Shown: positions 28,463 to 37,143, counted from the first letter of the stretch. The stretch: DNA of 64,000 nucleotides from an uncultured Prevotellaceae bacterium (GCA_946185485.1 CAMHJQ010000013.1:24289-88288), one strand, 5' to 3'. Numbers and translations: made by a program. Notes: generated from the sequence alone by a model not told the origin.

Positions 28463-29314
28463 ATGGAACAAATAAAAAACAAAGAATTTGGTGGCGAGCG
28501 TCCGCTGTTTGCTACCCACGACTTGCGACTGGAAAACGTCATCATCACCGATGGCGAGAGTGGTATCAAACAATGCCAGAACATGGAAGCCCAGCATTGC
28601 CGCTTCTACGGCAAGTACCCTTGGTGGCACGTTGACGGTGCCCTGATTGAAGACTGCTATTTCGCCGTAGGCTCGCGCTCAGCCATCTGGTACACCAACG
28701 ACCTGGTGATGCGCCGCTGCCGTATCGACGGCCCGAAATTCTTCCGCGAGATGCGCAACGTAGAGCTGGAGGATGTCAACATCGTGGATGCCGACGAGAC
28801 CTTCTGGAAGGTCAACGGTCTGCGCCTGAAGAATGTCACCCTGCACGGGGGCACCTATCCCTTTATGTTTAGCGAGAACATCTATGTCGATGGCCTCAAC
28901 AGTGACGCCAAGTACGTATTCCAGTATTGTAAGAATGTCGAGGTACACAATGCCCACATCCTGACCAAGGACTCCTTCTGGGAGTGCGAGAACGTCACCG
29001 TCTACGACTCCAACCTCGACGGCGAGTACTTGGCGTGGCACTCCAAGAACGTGCGTCTCGTCAACTGCCACCTGGCTGGCGAGCAGCTGCTGTGCTACGT
29101 CCAGAACCTCGTGCTGGAAAACTGTACCTTCGACGCTGCCTGCGACCGCGTCTTTGAGTATTCCACTGTCGAGGCTGACATCCGTGGCCACATCGAGAAC
29201 ATCAAGAATCCCACCAGCGGACATATCGTCGCCGACTCCATCGGCAGCATCACCATCGACGAGAATGTGCGCCAGCCGAACGACTGCGTGATAGAGGTAA
29301 GAGGTGATAAATAA
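28463..29314 (+). CDS. DUF3737 right-handed beta-helix protein
   Basis: A 283-residue cytoplasmic protein with no signal peptide. It matches the DUF3737 family: GERPLFATHDLRLENVIITD, ESGIKQCQNMEAQHCRFYGK, YPWWHVDGALIEDCYF and SRSAIWYTNDLVMRRCRIDG. Regular spacing of hydrophobic and asparagine/cysteine positions suits a beta-helix. The function is unknown. The last codons (EVRGDK and the stop) are part of a 7-bp repeat array that leads straight into the start of the next gene. Confidence 0.85.
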   Translation: MEQIKNKEFGGERPLFATHDLRLENVIITDGESGIKQCQNMEAQHCRFYGKYPWWHVDGALIEDCYFAVGSRSAIWYTNDLVMRRCRIDGPKFFREMRNVELEDVNIVDADETFWKVNGLRLKNVTLHGGTYPFMFSENIYVDGLNSDAKYVFQYCKNVEVHNAHILTKDSFWECENVTVYDSNLDGEYLAWHSKNVRLVNCHLAGEQLLCYVQNLVLENCTFDAACDRVFEYSTVEADIRGHIENIKNPTSGHIVADSIGSITIDENVRQPNDCVIEVRGDK

Positions 29315-29347
29315 GAGGTAAGAGGTAGAAAGTAAGAAGTAAGAGAC
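29294..29347 (+). repeat. 7-bp repeat array bridging DUF3737 and patB
   Basis: Successive heptamers gaggtaa, gaggtga, taaataa, gaggtaa, gaggtag, aaagtaa, gaagtaa run from the last codons of DUF3737, through its stop (29312-29314), to the base before the next ATG (29348). They fill the whole intergenic gap. Confidence 0.85.
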
Positions 29348-30553
29348 ATGCATTTCGACTTTGACCAGATGATAGAGCGAAAGGGTACGGGCTGCGTGAA
29401 GTGGGACGAGGCCCCCTCCGTCCTTGCCCCGTCGTCCTCCGCCCTCATCCCCCTCTGGGTAGCTGACATGGACTTTGCCGCGGCGCCTGCCATCCAGGAA
29501 GCCGTCCGCCGCCGTGCCCAGCACCCCGTCTTTGGCTACACCCATGTAGGCAGCGACTACTACGATGCCGTCATTTCCTGGTTCGACCGCCGCCATCACT
29601 GGCACATCGAGCGCGAACATATCCTGTATACCACGGGCGTCGTGCCAGCCATGTCGTGTGCCATCAAGGCTCTCACCATGCCGGGTGAGCGTGTGCTCAT
29701 CCTCTCTCCCGACTACAACTGCTTCTTCTCCTCCATCCGCAACAACGGCTGCGAGGTTCAGGAGAGTATCTTGCGCCCCGACGGCAAGGAACCAGCATGC
29801 TTCGGGCTGGACTGGCAGGACTTCGAGGCCTGCTGCGCCGACGACAAGACGACCGTCTTCCTGCTCTGCAACCCCCACAACCCCACGGGCCGCGTCTGGA
29901 CTCGCGAAGAGCTGCAGCGCATGGCCGACATCTGCCACCGCCACCACGTGCGCATCGTCAGTGACGAAATCCACTGCGAACTCATCATGCCCGGTCACAC
30001 GTTCTGTCCCATGGCTACTGTCGATGCCGACGCTGTCATCCTCAACTCCCCGTCGAAGTCGTTCAACATCGCAGGTCTCCAGATTGCCAACATCATTTGC
30101 CGTGATGCCGAGACGCGTCGCCGCATCGACCGCGCCGTCAATATCAACGAGGTGTGCGACGTCAATCCCTTCGCTCCCGAGGCCCTCAAGGCGGCCTATA
30201 ACGACAGTGAGGCATGGCTCGACGCCCTCAACGGCTATCTCTGGGACAACTACCAGGCCCTTACCGTCTTCTGCGCTGCCCACCTCCCCCACTGGCGGGT
30301 GATGCCCTTGGAGGGCACCTACCTCGTCTGGGTCGATGTCTCCCTGTGTTGCAACAATGTTGCAGCCTACACGGACAGCATCCTGCGCGCCACTGGCGTC
30401 TGGCTGAACCCCGGCACCATGTACGGCCCCGTCAGCGGCCAGGGCTATGTGCGTATCAACATCGCCTGTCCCCGCAGCCGCCTCCTCGACGCCCTCCAGC
30501 GCATCTCCGAATACAGCAAATCATCAACAACATCCATACATGAGAAAGAATGA
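29348..30553 (+). CDS. patB: MalY/PatB-type cystathionine beta-lyase (PLP)
   Basis: A 401-residue fold-type I PLP enzyme. LWVADMDFAAAPAIQEAVRR and GYTHV are MalY/PatB signatures. NPHNPTGRVW binds the cofactor, SDEIHCELI holds the PLP-ring aspartate and NSPSKSFNIAGLQ holds the PLP lysine at residue 237. The reaction is probably cleavage of cystathionine or cysteine conjugates. It overlaps the OPT gene by 14 bases, and a 7-bp repeat array fills the space before its start. Confidence 0.9.
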   Translation: MHFDFDQMIERKGTGCVKWDEAPSVLAPSSSALIPLWVADMDFAAAPAIQEAVRRRAQHPVFGYTHVGSDYYDAVISWFDRRHHWHIEREHILYTTGVVPAMSCAIKALTMPGERVLILSPDYNCFFSSIRNNGCEVQESILRPDGKEPACFGLDWQDFEACCADDKTTVFLLCNPHNPTGRVWTREELQRMADICHRHHVRIVSDEIHCELIMPGHTFCPMATVDADAVILNSPSKSFNIAGLQIANIICRDAETRRRIDRAVNINEVCDVNPFAPEALKAAYNDSEAWLDALNGYLWDNYQALTVFCAAHLPHWRVMPLEGTYLVWVDVSLCCNNVAAYTDSILRATGVWLNPGTMYGPVSGQGYVRINIACPRSRLLDALQRISEYSKSSTTSIHEKE

Positions 30554-32495
30554 AGTAAACCTATGGTCGGTCACCTGGGGCATCCTCATGGCCGTCCTCT
30601 TCTCGGCAGCTGCCGCCTACCTAGGACTGAAGGTGGGACAGGTCTTCGAGGCTGCCATCCCCATCGCCATCATCGCCGTCGGCGTGTCGGCAGCGGCTAA
30701 GCGCAGCAATGCCCTGCGCGAAAACGTCATTATCCAGAGCATCGGCGCCTGTTCGGGAGCCGTCGTGGCGGGTGCCATCTTCACCCTGCCGGCTATCTAC
30801 ATCCTCCAGGCCAAATACCCGGAGATGTCGGCAGACTTCCTGAAGATTTTTATCGCCTCGCTGCTGGGCGGCGTCTTAGGCATCCTGTTCCTCATCCCCT
30901 TCCGCCGCTATTTCGTCGAGGCACCGCAGGAGCAGTTTCCTTTCCCCGAGGCTACTGCCACCACGCAGGTGCTGAAGAGCGGCGCCGCCGATGACAGTGT
31001 TGCTGGCGGTTCTGCCGCCAGCTCTGCCGCAGATGGTGCAGCTGGCGGCAAAACCGCCAGCAACAGCCAGGCCAGCCAGGCCAAGCCCTTGCTCTTTGCC
31101 GGACTGATTGGTGGTCTCTACGACTTCATCGTCGCCACCTTCGGCTGGTGGAACGAGAACGTCACCTCGCGCATGTTGCCCTTTGGCGACGACCTTGCCG
31201 AGCGTGCCAAGCTCGTCTTCAAGAACAATACCGGCGCTGCCGTCCTCGGCCTGGGCTACATCATTGGCTTCCGCTATGCCCTCATCATCACCTTAGGCTC
31301 GCTGTTCGTTTGGTGGCTCGTCGTGCCGGGCATGGCCCTGCTCTTCCCCGACACCGTGCTCAACCAGTGGAACCCTGCCGTCACTACCGCCGTCGGCGAC
31401 ATGTCGCCTGAGCAAATCTTCGTCACCTACGGCAAGAGCATCGGCATCGGTGCCATCGCTATGGCTGGCATCATCGGCATCATCAAGTCGTGGGGCGTCA
31501 TCAAGAGTGCCGTCGGACTGGCCACGAAGGCGACGGATGCCAGCGGGGACAGCAATACCGTAGCCAACAGTGACCTGCCCTTCCGCTTCATCGCCATCGC
31601 CGCCGGGGTGACATTGTTGCTGACATTCGTCTTCTTCTGGCTGGGCGTCATGGACGGCAACCTGCTGTTTGCTGCCGTTGCTATCATCCTGACGGCTGTC
31701 ATCGCCTTCCTTTTCACCACCGTTGCAGCCAATGCCATCGCCATCGTGGGCTCTAACCCCGTCAGCGGCATGACGCTGATGACGCTCATCCTGGCCTCCG
31801 TCGTCATGGTGGCTGTGGGTCTGAAGGGCACGGGCGGCATGGTGGCAGCGCTCCTCATGGGTGGCGTCGTCTGTACGGCATTGTCTATGGCGGGTTCGTT
31901 CATTACCGACCTGAAGATCGGTTACTGGTGTGGCACGCAGCCCCGCAAGCAGGAGACGTGGAAGTTCTTAGGCACGCTGGTCAGTGCTGCCACCGTGGGC
32001 GGCGTCATGATGCTGCTTAACGAGACCTACGGCTTTGCCTCCGGCACGCTGGCAGCTCCGCAGGCTAACGCCATGGCTGCCGTCATCGATCCGCTGATGA
32101 ACGGTGTCGGCGCACCTTGGTCGCTCTATGCTATCGGTGCCGTCATCGCCGTCGTGCTGACACTCTGCAACGTGCCTGCCCTGGCCTTCGCCTTGGGTAT
32201 GTTCATCCCCATGGAACTGAACGTGCCTCTGGTCTTCGGCGGTGCCATCAACTGGTATGTCACCACGCGCTCGAAGGATGCCGAGGTCAACAAGGCCCGT
32301 GGCGAGAAGGGCAACCTCCTGGCCTCCGGCTTCATTGCCGGCGGTGCCCTGATGGGTGTCGTCAGTGCCCTGCTGCGCTTCGGCGGCATCTCGTTCGACT
32401 ACGCTGCCTGGTGGGCGAACCCCCTCTCCGAGGTCTGCTCGCTCGTCGCATACATCCTGTTAATCATCTACTTCATCAAAGCTACTAAGAAATGA
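30540..32495 (+). CDS. OPT-family oligopeptide transporter
   Basis: A 651-residue polytopic inner-membrane transporter of the OPT superfamily. It starts MRKNEVNLWSVTWGILMAVL, with AAYLGLKVGQVFEAAIPIAI, NALRENVIIQSIG, FPFPEATATTQVL and GSNPVSGMTLMTLI as family markers. ATG 30540 overlaps the end of patB; the longer frame upstream lies inside patB. A loop after FPEATATTQVLKSG holds about 30 extra Ala/Gly/Ser-rich residues, encoded by a palindrome at 30999-31064. It overlaps the next gene by 4 bases (ATGA). Confidence 0.92.
   Translation: MRKNEVNLWSVTWGILMAVLFSAAAAYLGLKVGQVFEAAIPIAIIAVGVSAAAKRSNALRENVIIQSIGACSGAVVAGAIFTLPAIYILQAKYPEMSADFLKIFIASLLGGVLGILFLIPFRRYFVEAPQEQFPFPEATATTQVLKSGAADDSVAGGSAASSAADGAAGGKTASNSQASQAKPLLFAGLIGGLYDFIVATFGWWNENVTSRMLPFGDDLAERAKLVFKNNTGAAVLGLGYIIGFRYALIITLGSLFVWWLVVPGMALLFPDTVLNQWNPAVTTAVGDMSPEQIFVTYGKSIGIGAIAMAGIIGIIKSWGVIKSAVGLATKATDASGDSNTVANSDLPFRFIAIAAGVTLLLTFVFFWLGVMDGNLLFAAVAIILTAVIAFLFTTVAANAIAIVGSNPVSGMTLMTLILASVVMVAVGLKGTGGMVAALLMGGVVCTALSMAGSFITDLKIGYWCGTQPRKQETWKFLGTLVSAATVGGVMMLLNETYGFASGTLAAPQANAMAAVIDPLMNGVGAPWSLYAIGAVIAVVLTLCNVPALAFALGMFIPMELNVPLVFGGAINWYVTTRSKDAEVNKARGEKGNLLASGFIAGGALMGVVSALLRFGGISFDYAAWWANPLSEVCSLVAYILLIIYFIKATKK
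30999..31064 (+). repeat. Large inverted repeat inside the OPT gene
   Basis: Arms of 24 bp (30999-31022 and 31041-31064) are complementary at 23 of 24 positions, around an 18-base spacer. Each arm is itself nearly palindromic (ggcggttctgccgcc). It is translated in frame as an alanine-glycine-serine-rich loop. Confidence 0.85.
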
Positions 32496-33343
32496 AAAAG
32501 ACATTATTCCTTCTGATGATGCTGTCTTTGTCGATGACGGTCTTTGCTCAGAAATCAAGTGATAGTAAGACTATGAAGCCTGGGCAGGGCTTCGAAATCA
32601 ACCTGTGGCCCAAAGGACCGCGCACCAGCAACGGCGACCCCGAGGATGTCGCCAAGGTCACCGTCTTCCTGCCCAACGAGAAGCGTGCCACCGGGCGCGC
32701 CATCGTCTGCTGTCCGGGCGGCGGCTACTCCCACCTGGCCATGGAGCACGAGGGACTGCAGTGGGCGCCGTTCTTCAACGAACAGGGCATTGCCCTCATC
32801 GTGCTGAAGTACCGTATGCCGCACGGAGCCTATCAGGTGCCTGCCGAGGATGCCGAAGCGGCCATCCGTCTGGTGCGTGAGCATGCAGATGAGTGGCACA
32901 TCAATACCGACGACGTGGGCATCATGGGCTTCTCTGCCGGCGGTCACCTGGCCTCCACCGTAGCCACCAAGGCCACGGGACAGTCTGCCCCTAACTTCCA
33001 GATACTCTTCTATCCCGTCATCTCCATGGAGCAGGGCGACACCCATAAGGGTTCGCGTGAAAACCTGTTGGGCAAGAGCCCCAAGCGCAAGCTCGTCAAC
33101 GAATACTGCAACGAGCAGCACGTCAGCAAGCATACACCGAGGGCATTCATCGTCCTGGCCAACGATGACCGCGCCGTACCGCCCGTCAACAGCATCAACT
33201 ACTACAGCGAACTGTACGCCCACGGCGTGCCTGCCGCATTCCATGTCTACCCCACGGGCGGGCATGGCTTCGGCATCCGACAGAGCTTTACCTATCATCT
33301 GGAGATGATGCTCGAACTGAAGGCCTGGTTGCGCAGTTTCTAA
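32492..33343 (+). CDS. Secreted alpha/beta hydrolase (esterase/lipase-like)
   Basis: A 283-residue exported hydrolase with signal peptide MKKTLFLLMMLSLSMTVFAQ. The oxyanion region is AIVCCPGGGYSHLA, the nucleophile GIMGFSAGGHLAS, the acid in VLANDDRAVPP and the base in PTGGHGFG. It belongs with the dienelactone-hydrolase/acetyl-xylan-esterase-like group often found near glycan genes. It overlaps the OPT gene by 4 bases and ends before a strong two-way terminator. Confidence 0.88.
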   Translation: MKKTLFLLMMLSLSMTVFAQKSSDSKTMKPGQGFEINLWPKGPRTSNGDPEDVAKVTVFLPNEKRATGRAIVCCPGGGYSHLAMEHEGLQWAPFFNEQGIALIVLKYRMPHGAYQVPAEDAEAAIRLVREHADEWHINTDDVGIMGFSAGGHLASTVATKATGQSAPNFQILFYPVISMEQGDTHKGSRENLLGKSPKRKLVNEYCNEQHVSKHTPRAFIVLANDDRAVPPVNSINYYSELYAHGVPAAFHVYPTGGHGFGIRQSFTYHLEMMLELKAWLRSF

Positions 33344-33364
33344 GTAAATCATTTATTAGCTTAA

Positions 33365-33404
33365 AATTGAGGTCGTGTCCGTTACTATTGACACGACCTC
33401 AATT
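33365..33404. terminator. Bidirectional terminator
   Basis: A perfect 15-bp stem (aattgaggtcgtgtc and its complement) with a 10-base loop lies between two convergent genes, 21 bases after each stop. Confidence 0.88.
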
Positions 33405-33425
33405 ATTGTATCTATTAATACTCTC

Positions 33426-34571
33426 TTACAGCAACTTTCTGATAGATTGGTCGAGGTCCTGGATGGACTGGGAACGACCTACAATGTTGTTGCCGCGGTC
33501 GATGAGGAAGAACTCGGGGACGGCTTGGACGTTGTAGAGGGAGAGGAACGTCTGGCTGCCGTTGTCGGCGCGGACGCTGACCCACGGCAGAGCAGCGGTC
33601 TGCTGCTTCCAGAAGTGCTCGTCAGCGTCGAGGCTGACCTGGTAGACCTCAAAGCCCTGGGCACTGTACTTGTTGTACAGCTCGCGCAGTTGCAGGATGC
33701 GGGCCGGTGAGGTTTCGGTAGCAAAGACGTGGAAGTCGAGCAGCACCACCTTGCCCTTCAGGTCGGTGAGGTGGCGCATTTGTCCTTTGTTGTCGCGCAG
33801 GGCAATGTCGATGAGTCCGGCCTCCTGTATCTTTGACGGGTCGATGGTCTGTGCATTGGCGGCATCGGCTATGCGCACATTCTTCATGCCTTCGATGGCG
33901 ATGTTGTGCAGGTTGCGGCCTCGCTCGGCATCGGGCCAGAAAGCGTCCCAGCTGGTGGCGACGGCGGCGAATGCCTTGATGTCGTCGCGGTTGGTGCGGG
34001 GGTTGAAGAGTAGCATGTCACCCAAGGTCTGGAACAGGGCGAAGTAGGAGTATGCTTTGCCGGGTTCAGCAAAGATGTACTGCGACTTCACCTCCTGCTT
34101 GTAGCGGTCGATCATCGACAAGATGCTGTCGTTGACCTGGTCGGCGGTCAGTTCTTGGTTGCGGCTGACGGCGATGGCCCGCTGCTGCAGGTCCATCTGC
34201 TTGAGCGCCAGCTCCTTGATCTTGGCACAGTTGTCGGAACCCGTGACCTCATAGTTGGAGGCCATCTGCGGATAGGCACCCTTGACGGTGACGGTCTCAG
34301 TGCTGTCAATGGATAGCGAGATGATCTGGTCGCTGATGCGCAGGCGATAGAACTCGGGAGCCTCCGTCTGCTCGCCGCTGAAACTGAAATCGCCGGCGTC
34401 TCCCAGCCGTACTGAGTCGAGTACTACAGGACCCGTGAGGCTGATGTTCTCGAAGTAGAGCACCGAGTCCTTGGCATTGGTTATCTGACCTTCCACATGG
34501 AATTTCTTCTGGCTGCAGGATGCCATGGCAACAACGGCCACGGCAGCAAAGACGTATTTGATAATCTTCAT
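33426..34571 (-). CDS. TlpA-like lipoprotein with DUF4369 domain, lacking CXXC
   Basis: A 381-residue lipoprotein (lipobox VAMASC near residue 19). Residues 25-110 resemble DUF4369 (FHVEGQITNAKDSVLYFENI). The C-terminal 130 residues have the TlpA/AhpC thioredoxin fold: LTDLKGKVVLLDFHVFATE and VPEFFLIDRGNNIVGR. The place of the WCxxC redox pair reads ATETSPAR, with no cysteine, so it cannot act as a thiol oxidoreductase. It may be a binding or scaffold protein in the periplasm. Confidence 0.85.
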   Translation of the reverse strand: MKIIKYVFAAVAVVAMASCSQKKFHVEGQITNAKDSVLYFENISLTGPVVLDSVRLGDAGDFSFSGEQTEAPEFYRLRISDQIISLSIDSTETVTVKGAYPQMASNYEVTGSDNCAKIKELALKQMDLQQRAIAVSRNQELTADQVNDSILSMIDRYKQEVKSQYIFAEPGKAYSYFALFQTLGDMLLFNPRTNRDDIKAFAAVATSWDAFWPDAERGRNLHNIAIEGMKNVRIADAANAQTIDPSKIQEAGLIDIALRDNKGQMRHLTDLKGKVVLLDFHVFATETSPARILQLRELYNKYSAQGFEVYQVSLDADEHFWKQQTAALPWVSVRADNGSQTFLSLYNVQAVPEFFLIDRGNNIVGRSQSIQDLDQSIRKLL

Positions 34572-34593
34572 GACTTGATTTTTATTTTGGCTG

Positions 34594-34624
34594 CAAAATT
34601 ACAAAAAGTCGCGAACAAAACAAA
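34594..34624 (-). promoter_or_regulatory. Promoter of the TlpA-like lipoprotein gene
   Basis: The minus strand reads TTTG (34624-34621), 19 bases, TAATTTTG (34601-34594), 22 bases before the ATG. Confidence 0.78.
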
Positions 34625-34693
34625 GAAAAACTCGCTTTTCTTTTCATTTTCGGGTGCACTGCTGCCGACCCCGCCAAAGCGGCCCAGGGAGGA

Positions 34694-34942
34694 CGGCGCA
34701 AGAAAATTTCCTGCCCGGTGCAAAGAATTTTCTTGCGCCGGGCTCCAATGGGCGGTGCTACGGGCTCCGTTCGGCGATGCTACGGATAGCCACCGAAGAC
34801 ACTCCGTATGGCCCTCCTCGACGCGGCATCCGTGCACCGCACCCCCGTTATGAAGTCCGTCCATCCCCTCAATATCAGTCCCCCCTATAAGGGGGACCTT
34901 GATATGAGGGGCAGACGGTCTCATACCCCCCTATGACGGACT
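34694..34942. repeat. Nested inverted-repeat element in an intergenic gap
   Basis: The gap 34625-34972 holds no gene but several stems. One is a perfect 15-bp pair (34694-34708 with 34726-34740). Another is an outer pair (34854-34864 with 34933-34942) enclosing an imperfect stem of about 20 bp (34865-34884 with 34891-34911). It is much more GC-rich than the AT-rich promoters on each side. It could be a MITE/REP-like element or a structured RNA. Confidence 0.6.
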
Positions 34943-34972
34943 GACCCATTCGGAAAAAAAGAAACGGGTTTC

Positions 34973-35003
34973 TTTGTTATGTGCTCAACTTTTCGTACCT
35001 TTG
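34973..35003 (+). promoter_or_regulatory. dusB promoter
   Basis: TTTG (34973-34976), 19 bases, TACCTTTG (34996-35003), then the ATG 8 bases later, giving a very short leader. Confidence 0.8.
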
Positions 35004-35011
35004 CCGCCACG

Positions 35012-35968
35012 ATGAAGATAGGAACGATAGACTTGGGCGAACGGCCCGTGCTGCTGGCCCCGATGGAGGACGTGACGGACATCGGCTTCCGCATGCTCTG
35101 CAAGCGCTTCGGTGCTGCCATGGTATACACGGAATTCGTGTCTGCCGAGGCCCTAGTGCGCGACGTGAAATCGACGGTGAAGAAGCTCACCATCAGCGAC
35201 GACGAGCGCCCCGTGGGCATCCAGATATACGGCCGCGACACGGATGCCGTGGTGGAGGCGGCAAAGATAGTGGAGCAGGCCGGACCTGACGTGATAGACC
35301 TGAACTTCGGCTGTCCGGTGAAGAAGGTGGCCGGCAAGGGTGCCGGGGCAGGCATGTTGCAGAACATACCGAAGCTGCTGGAGATAACGCGGAAGGTGGT
35401 GGATGCCGTCCAGGTGCCCGTGACGGTGAAGACGCGCTTGGGGTGGAACCACGAGCAACTCATTATCACCACGCTGGCCGAACAGCTGCAGGACTGCGGC
35501 ATTCAGGCGCTGACCATCCATGGCCGCACCCGTTCGCAGATGTATACCGGCAATGCCGACTGGACGCTCATCGGCGAGGTGAAGCGCAACCCCCGCATCC
35601 ACATCCCCATCATCGGCAACGGTGACATCAAGTCGCTGGACGATGCCGACCGCGCTTTCGACGAGTATGGCGTCGACGGCGTCATGATAGGCCGGGCGAC
35701 GTTCGGCTGTCCGTGGCTCTTCACCCGCCGCGAGCTGACGTTGGACGAGAAGATAGACATCCTGGAGGAGCAGTTGCGCATCAACGTGGAGCGCATCGAC
35801 GAGTACCGCGGCATCCTGCATACCCGCCGTCACCTGGCTGCCACGCCCGTCTTCAAGGGCATCCCCAACTTCCGCGAAACGCGCATAAAAATGCTGCGGG
35901 CCGAGAAGATGGACGAACTGCTGGCCATCCTTGACGGCTGTCGCAAACAACTGCTTTTGCAACGTTGA
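35012..35968 (+). CDS. dusB: tRNA-dihydrouridine synthase (DusB-like)
   Basis: A 318-residue flavin enzyme that reduces uridines in the tRNA D-loop. It shows the FMN barrel start RPVLLAPMEDVTDIGFRMLC, the catalytic cysteine at 101 in DLNFGCPVKKVAGKGAGAG, and HGRTRSQMYTG, IIGNGDIKSLDD and GVMIGRATFGCPWLF. ATG 35012 was chosen. An upstream in-frame ATG at 34979 lies between the -33 and -7 boxes and cannot be in the transcript. Confidence 0.93.
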   Translation: MKIGTIDLGERPVLLAPMEDVTDIGFRMLCKRFGAAMVYTEFVSAEALVRDVKSTVKKLTISDDERPVGIQIYGRDTDAVVEAAKIVEQAGPDVIDLNFGCPVKKVAGKGAGAGMLQNIPKLLEITRKVVDAVQVPVTVKTRLGWNHEQLIITTLAEQLQDCGIQALTIHGRTRSQMYTGNADWTLIGEVKRNPRIHIPIIGNGDIKSLDDADRAFDEYGVDGVMIGRATFGCPWLFTRRELTLDEKIDILEEQLRINVERIDEYRGILHTRRHLAATPVFKGIPNFRETRIKMLRAEKMDELLAILDGCRKQLLLQR

Positions 35969-36078
35969 CTTTACAAAGAACCGTGCCCACACAGGCACTA
36001 CGGAAAGCCAAAAGGGTTTTTAAGAATATTTACACATAAAAAATCCGTATTATGATTCATGTTTTATGAATTATTTCG

Positions 36079-36086
36079 TATCTTTG
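36079..36086 (+). promoter_or_regulatory. mdh -7 box
   Basis: TATCTTTG, 42 bases before the mdh ATG. The -33 position has no TTTG. Short A/T-rich repeats related to taaattg (36105-36125) fill the leader. Confidence 0.55.
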
Positions 36087-36128
36087 CAGACAAATTATAA
36101 AACGCAAATTGATAAATTGTAAATTACT

Positions 36129-37121
36129 ATGGCATTTTTAACGAATGACAAACTGACCATCGTCGGCGCAGCCGGCATGATTGGTTCAAACATGGCTCAG
36201 ACCGCTTTGATGATGGGTCTGACAAGTGAAATCTGTCTCTATGACGTATTCTCTCCCGAGGGTGTAGCCGAGGAGATGCGCCAGAGTGGCTTCGACAACG
36301 TGAACATCGTTGCCACCACCAATGCTGAGGAGGCTTTCCGCAACGCCAAGTACATCATCTCTTCAGGTGGTGCTCCCCGTAAGGCCGGTATGACCCGTGA
36401 GGACCTGCTGGCAGGCAACTGTAAGATTGCTGAGGAACTGGGCCAGAACATCAAGAAATACTGCCCCGACGTGAAGCATGTCGTCATCATCTTCAACCCC
36501 GCTGACCTCACTGGTCTGGTAACCCTGCTGTACTCTGGCTTGAAGCCCGGTCAGGTCACCACGTTGGCTGGTTTGGACACTACCCGTCTGCAGTCGGCTC
36601 TGGCCAAGAAGTTCGGTGTGATGCAGAGCGAGATTGAGGGTTGCGCTACCTATGGTGGCCACGGTGAGCAGATGGCCGTCTTCGGTAGCCACGTCACCAT
36701 CAAGGGCCGCAAGCTGACTGACATCATCGGTACCGCAGAGTTCCCCGCTGAGGAGTGGGAGCAGATGAAGGTTGACGTCACCAAGGGTGGTGCCAAGATC
36801 ATCGAACTCCGCGGACGTTCTTCGTTCCAGAGCCCCTCATACCTCTCAGTCGAAATGATTCGTGCCGCTATGGGTGGTGAGCCCTTCCGTTTCCCCGTAG
36901 GTACCTACGTGAAGACCGACAAGTACGACCACATCATGATGGCCATGAAGACCACCATGACCGCCGAGGGCGCTAAGTTTGAGGTTCCCCAGGGCACTCC
37001 CGAGGAGAGCGCCAAGCTGGACCAGAGCTACGAGCACCTGTGCAAGATGCGCGACGAGCTGGTGACACTGAACATCGTGCCCCCCATCTCGGAGTGGAGC
37101 AAGATTAACCCGAACCTGTAA
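36129..37121 (+). CDS. mdh: Malate dehydrogenase
   Basis: A 330-residue NAD-dependent dehydrogenase that interconverts malate and oxaloacetate. The Rossmann motif is TIVGAAGMIGSNMAQ. SGGAPRKAGMTREDL carries substrate arginines and YGGHGEQMAVFG the catalytic histidine. GLDTTRLQSALAKKFGV is also typical. Codon use is strongly biased (many CGT, GGT, AAG), as expected for a highly expressed gene. A strong terminator follows. It serves the succinate-forming branch used by Prevotella. Confidence 0.95.
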   Translation: MAFLTNDKLTIVGAAGMIGSNMAQTALMMGLTSEICLYDVFSPEGVAEEMRQSGFDNVNIVATTNAEEAFRNAKYIISSGGAPRKAGMTREDLLAGNCKIAEELGQNIKKYCPDVKHVVIIFNPADLTGLVTLLYSGLKPGQVTTLAGLDTTRLQSALAKKFGVMQSEIEGCATYGGHGEQMAVFGSHVTIKGRKLTDIIGTAEFPAEEWEQMKVDVTKGGAKIIELRGRSSFQSPSYLSVEMIRAAMGGEPFRFPVGTYVKTDKYDHIMMAMKTTMTAEGAKFEVPQGTPEESAKLDQSYEHLCKMRDELVTLNIVPPISEWSKINPNL

Positions 37122-37143
37122 GAGAACTCGCAAAGAGATGCTA

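Noticed and set aside
28679..30292. Long antisense open frame (537 codons) opposite DUF3737 and patB
   Set aside because: It lies fully opposite two well-supported genes, has a valine/aspartate-rich composition typical of a GC-rich shadow frame, no domain, and no promoter.
34979..35011. Upstream in-frame start for dusB
   Set aside because: This ATG lies between the -33 and -7 boxes, so it would not be transcribed from that promoter.
36105..36125. A further heptamer array in the mdh leader
   Set aside because: Units of the taaattg kind are present, but the period slips between 7 and 8 and the region is simply A/T-rich, so I did not list it as a feature.
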